Assembly: GCA_937981555.1 (NCBI GenBank)
Contig: CALJOK010000022.1
Location: 124,001 to 188,000, forward strand
Direction: 5' to 3'
Source of the DNA: an uncultured Saprospiraceae bacterium
Lineage (GTDB): Bacteria; Bacteroidota; Bacteroidia; Chitinophagales; Saprospiraceae
DNA: 64,000 nucleotides
Below the pieces are notes generated by a model. That model searched no databases. It saw nothing but the letters and a program-made list of their open reading frames with translations, and had not been told where the DNA came from. Positions 62,501 through 64,000 of this stretch are shown here, piece after piece. Numbering within the stretch: the first letter of the stretch is position 1; each line of letters opens with the position of its first letter. A program made the position numbers and the translations under genes.

Positions 62501-64000
62501 GGTTGCTCCCGAACAACGGTAATATAATTAGCAGACAACTCAAAACAACCATCAGTCAAAGTGGTCGTTGCTGCATTGTCACCACCGCCTGCAATAATAT
62601 CTCCTGTATAAGACAATCCCCAAACTCTACAAGTCGCAACACCAGCGCCTTCAAAATTTTGAGAATTCCCAGGAGGTATCCCTAAAATATTGTTGTTTTC
62701 ATCTGTAATCACATAAGCATAATTTGAGTTAGAACCTGAAACATGAGCAAACTCAATCACATCATCAATTCCATTTCCAGGACAAGTATAAACTGTCGTT
62801 GCACCACCAGTAGTACTTACTGTTCCTCCATCAGGCATGTCTCGAACAACTGTTACAAAATTTGAAGACAGCGCATAGCAACCATCAGAAAGTGCCGAAG
62901 TCAATGCATTATCTCCAGCCATTACTGCAATTTCTCCAGTATAAGACAGTCCCCAAACTAAACATGTTCCAGATCCAGCACCTTCAAAGTTTTGAGAATT
63001 CCCTGGAGGTAATCCTAAAATATTTCCATCGGTATCAGTAATTAAATAAGCGAAATTTCCAGTCGTAGAAGAATGCATAAAAGATAAAACATCATCAATT
63101 CCATCTCCAGGGCAAGTGTAAACCATTGTTTCAGAATCAGTTGTAGAAACTGTTCCACCTTCCACACCAGTTCGAATAACTTCAATAAAATTTTCTGACA
63201 AATCAAAACAATCATCAGAAAGTGTTTTATTTAAAATATTATCTCCTCCAAAAACAGTCAAACTTCCAGTATATGAAATTCCCCAAACTCGACATACTCC
63301 TTGAGGTGCTCCATTAAAATCTTGAGAATTTCCTGGAGGAATTCCCAATACATTATTATTGTCATCAGTAATAATATATCCATAAGTTGCCCCTGAATTT
63401 GTGGTGTGTGTAAAATTAACCACATCAGCCAAATCATCTCCAGCGCAAATGGTCAAGCTAGTTGCTCCATTCGTATCTGCCACAGTTCCACCATCTACAT
63501 CAATTCGAGTTACTTCAATAAAGTTATCTGAAAGATCAAAACAACCATCAGATAAATCAGAAGTGGCAGCATTGTTTCCCATCGTCAAGGATAAATTCCC
63601 AGAAAAAGATAATCCCCAAATTCGGCAAGTACCAGCAGGAACACCATTGAAATCAAAACTGTTTTCATTGGTCATTCCTAAAATATTATTATCCGCATCT
63701 GTAATCACATAAGTGTAAGCACTATTCGATGAGGTGTTTTTATTGAAATTTACCACATCTGAATATTCATCTGTTGTACAAACTGAAATAGAATTACTAC
63801 CAGCATTATTATTGACAGTTCCTCCATCAGGCGTATCTCTAACCACATTTACTCGATTATCAGAAATTTGAAAACAACCATTTGAGATAGGCGTGTTCCA
63901 TAAATAATCTCCAACTTGAGCAGTCAAGTCTCCTGTATAACTAAATCCCCAAATGTAGCAAGTACCAGTTCCTGCACCTTCAAAATTAAATGTAGCAGTA
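59575..64000 (-). CDS. Giant T9SS-secreted repeat protein with beta-propeller, 5' end outside window
   Basis: At least 1474 residues; the frame stays open to base 64000, so the start is outside the window and the TTG at 63927 is internal. The C-terminus is a T9SS sorting domain (IAPNPATDFINVNI, LQILNLQGQVIL, GVYFINFKANDENITKRFVKL). Before it are nine whole repeats of about 120 residues and one partial, with marker blocks ITDxxNNILG, CRVWGLSYTG and SxNFIEVTR, each with conserved Cys. Between repeats 7 and 8 lies a propeller of about 320 residues (60515-61495) with VSPDNSSAFVT-type blades. It is likely an exposed or released surface protein. Confidence 0.88.
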   Translation of the reverse strand, partial: TATFNFEGAGTGTCYIWGFSYTGDLTAQVGDYLWNTPISNGCFQISDNRVNVVRDTPDGGTVNNNAGSNSISVCTTDEYSDVVNFNKNTSSNSAYTYVITDADNNILGMTNENSFDFNGVPAGTCRIWGLSFSGNLSLTMGNNAATSDLSDGCFDLSDNFIEVTRIDVDGGTVADTNGATSLTICAGDDLADVVNFTHTTNSGATYGYIITDDNNNVLGIPPGNSQDFNGAPQGVCRVWGISYTGSLTVFGGDNILNKTLSDDCFDLSENFIEVIRTGVEGGTVSTTDSETMVYTCPGDGIDDVLSFMHSSTTGNFAYLITDTDGNILGLPPGNSQNFEGAGSGTCLVWGLSYTGEIAVMAGDNALTSALSDGCYALSSNFVTVVRDMPDGGTVSTTGGATTVYTCPGNGIDDVIEFAHVSGSNSNYAYVITDENNNILGIPPGNSQNFEGAGVATCRVWGLSYTGDIIAGGGDNAATTTLTDGCFELSANYITVVREQPDAGTLDANGAMTVYTCPGDGNDDVIEFTADGFNQSYQLVITDENYNILGLPAGNSQNFEGAGVATCFAWGVSYTGNIVASAGDNIFGTQFSSDCWDFSDPVKVIRDVPNGGTVNNNSGNNEVIVCTTDGNADVISYTHTTSSNSAYTYLITDADNNILGIHPLPDFDFEGVPAGVCRIWGLSYSGTLTAMVGNNAATSTLSEGCAELSSNFIEVTRTDVDGGTVAMPSGATSINTCTQDGNADVIMFTHASNSSSSYRYIITDDNNNILGLPPGDSQDFDGAPAGICRVWGLSYTGDVTLFAGDNILNKSLSTDCYDLSDNYISVIREDCSMMDCTVNSGNIAPVDAMIYNRVVVANRASGTISVIDGDAGTLLENYEMPNEGQPMYVVHNSKNNTVLVGDYNGQVVAFDGKDFSVKGVATAGAGVFHMWLSPNGNQLWVNNELDKSVSVINPNTMETIITFDIPSDLTDAGFKPHDVIVSPDNSSAFVTMINGSEPINYVVKYDASSFSEIQRAQVGGDPHVALTSSNDLLYVASQDAGSLQILNRSDLSSVAEVAVPNAHGLGMNSEGTYLYISNISDGGVGATYTLDIATNTLVGSPVDAPYAAPHNYSVGSNDSKLYLTHSGGSSDKLSIYDLSPTPTLVSELTLGLNPFGLVAYHFAETSVYTCPGDGVSDAFDVDLYNNTGSSAWVITDTDGNILGVPPGPPFDLEGAGEGTCVIWHVSHGSDFGGAVMGNNAFTDLTGCYNLSNPITVYRDTPDGGTVQTTSGETEIAIIAGDGIDDIIEFESLGTSNSKFTYVITDDQNNILGVPPGNSQNFEGAGVGVCRVWGLSYTGNILVGAGDNAASSTLTDDCFSLSSNFIEVTRSASFSNPGGNTFSANKTNTNNIDLLIAPNPATDFINVNIDRNFTQSSTAQLQILNLQGQVILNREFDVEEISANGLELNISSFNAGVYFINFKANDENITKRFVKL

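Noticed and set aside
59950-64000. Regularly spaced similar DNA segments that might suggest a CRISPR array
   Set aside because: The similarity is at the protein level, with a period of about 300 to 360 bp inside one open frame. No short exact direct repeats with unique spacers are present.

Overview
The window is AT-rich chromosomal DNA from a member of the Bacteroidota, probably an aerobic Saprospirales- or Chitinophagales-like lineage. The evidence is an alternative complex III plus caa3-type oxidase operon, a type IX secretion (T9SS) C-terminal sorting domain, many outer-membrane barrel proteins, a BatD-like protein, an ECF sigma/anti-sigma pair, and promoter -7 elements of the Bacteroidota type (TAnnTTTG). 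The species cannot be named from this sequence. No rRNA, tRNA, CRISPR array or prophage was seen.

Region 1 (1-12346, + strand) is one respiratory block: actC (5' end outside the window), actD, actE and actF of alternative complex III, then cytochrome oxidase coxB, coxA, the heme O synthase cyoE, two subunit III genes, subunit IV, a SCO-like protein, a DUF420 protein and a small CxxC membrane protein. Together they carry electrons from quinol through ActE heme c to the CuA site of CoxB and then to oxygen. Oddities are a CoxB fused to an OmpA-type peptidoglycan-binding domain, a SCO homologue with no cysteine at all, and His/Asp-rich segments on several subunits.

Region 2 (12460-25837) is mixed accessory DNA: an outer-membrane barrel and an unknown exported protein divergent across a 40-bp (ATAG)10 tract, a lipoprotein/ECF sigma/barrel-bearing anti-sigma operon, a two-lobed aspartyl protease, a Nudix hydrolase, a zinc-ribbon membrane protein, an RNA methylase, a small barrel and a BatD-VWA fusion.

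Region 3 (25963-39769, mostly - strand) holds two giant paralogues combining an N-terminal metallophosphatase, a middle domain with kinase-like motifs and a C-terminal Omp85-type barrel. The second copy has lost several catalytic residues. Next come another outer-membrane protein, a PAP2 phosphatase, a stand-alone PycTM-like membrane protein next to a large GAF-domain protein, a small unknown protein and a DUF423 protein.

Region 4 (39886-59515, + strand) holds a large anchored propeller-like protein, prmA, a 1504-residue exported beta-rich protein, a YheT-like hydrolase, a DUF2807 protein, sbcD and sbcC separated by a REP-associated Y1 transposase with its palindromes, then a four-gene envelope cluster (TonB-C-like, coiled coil, PspA-like with two membrane helices, EI24-like), a Dabb protein and a MORN-like protein. 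Almost every intergenic space here contains a long, perfect or near-perfect inverted repeat.

Region 5 (59575-64000, - strand) is the 3' part of a giant T9SS-secreted protein made of roughly 120-residue repeats interrupted by a beta-propeller. Its start lies outside the window.
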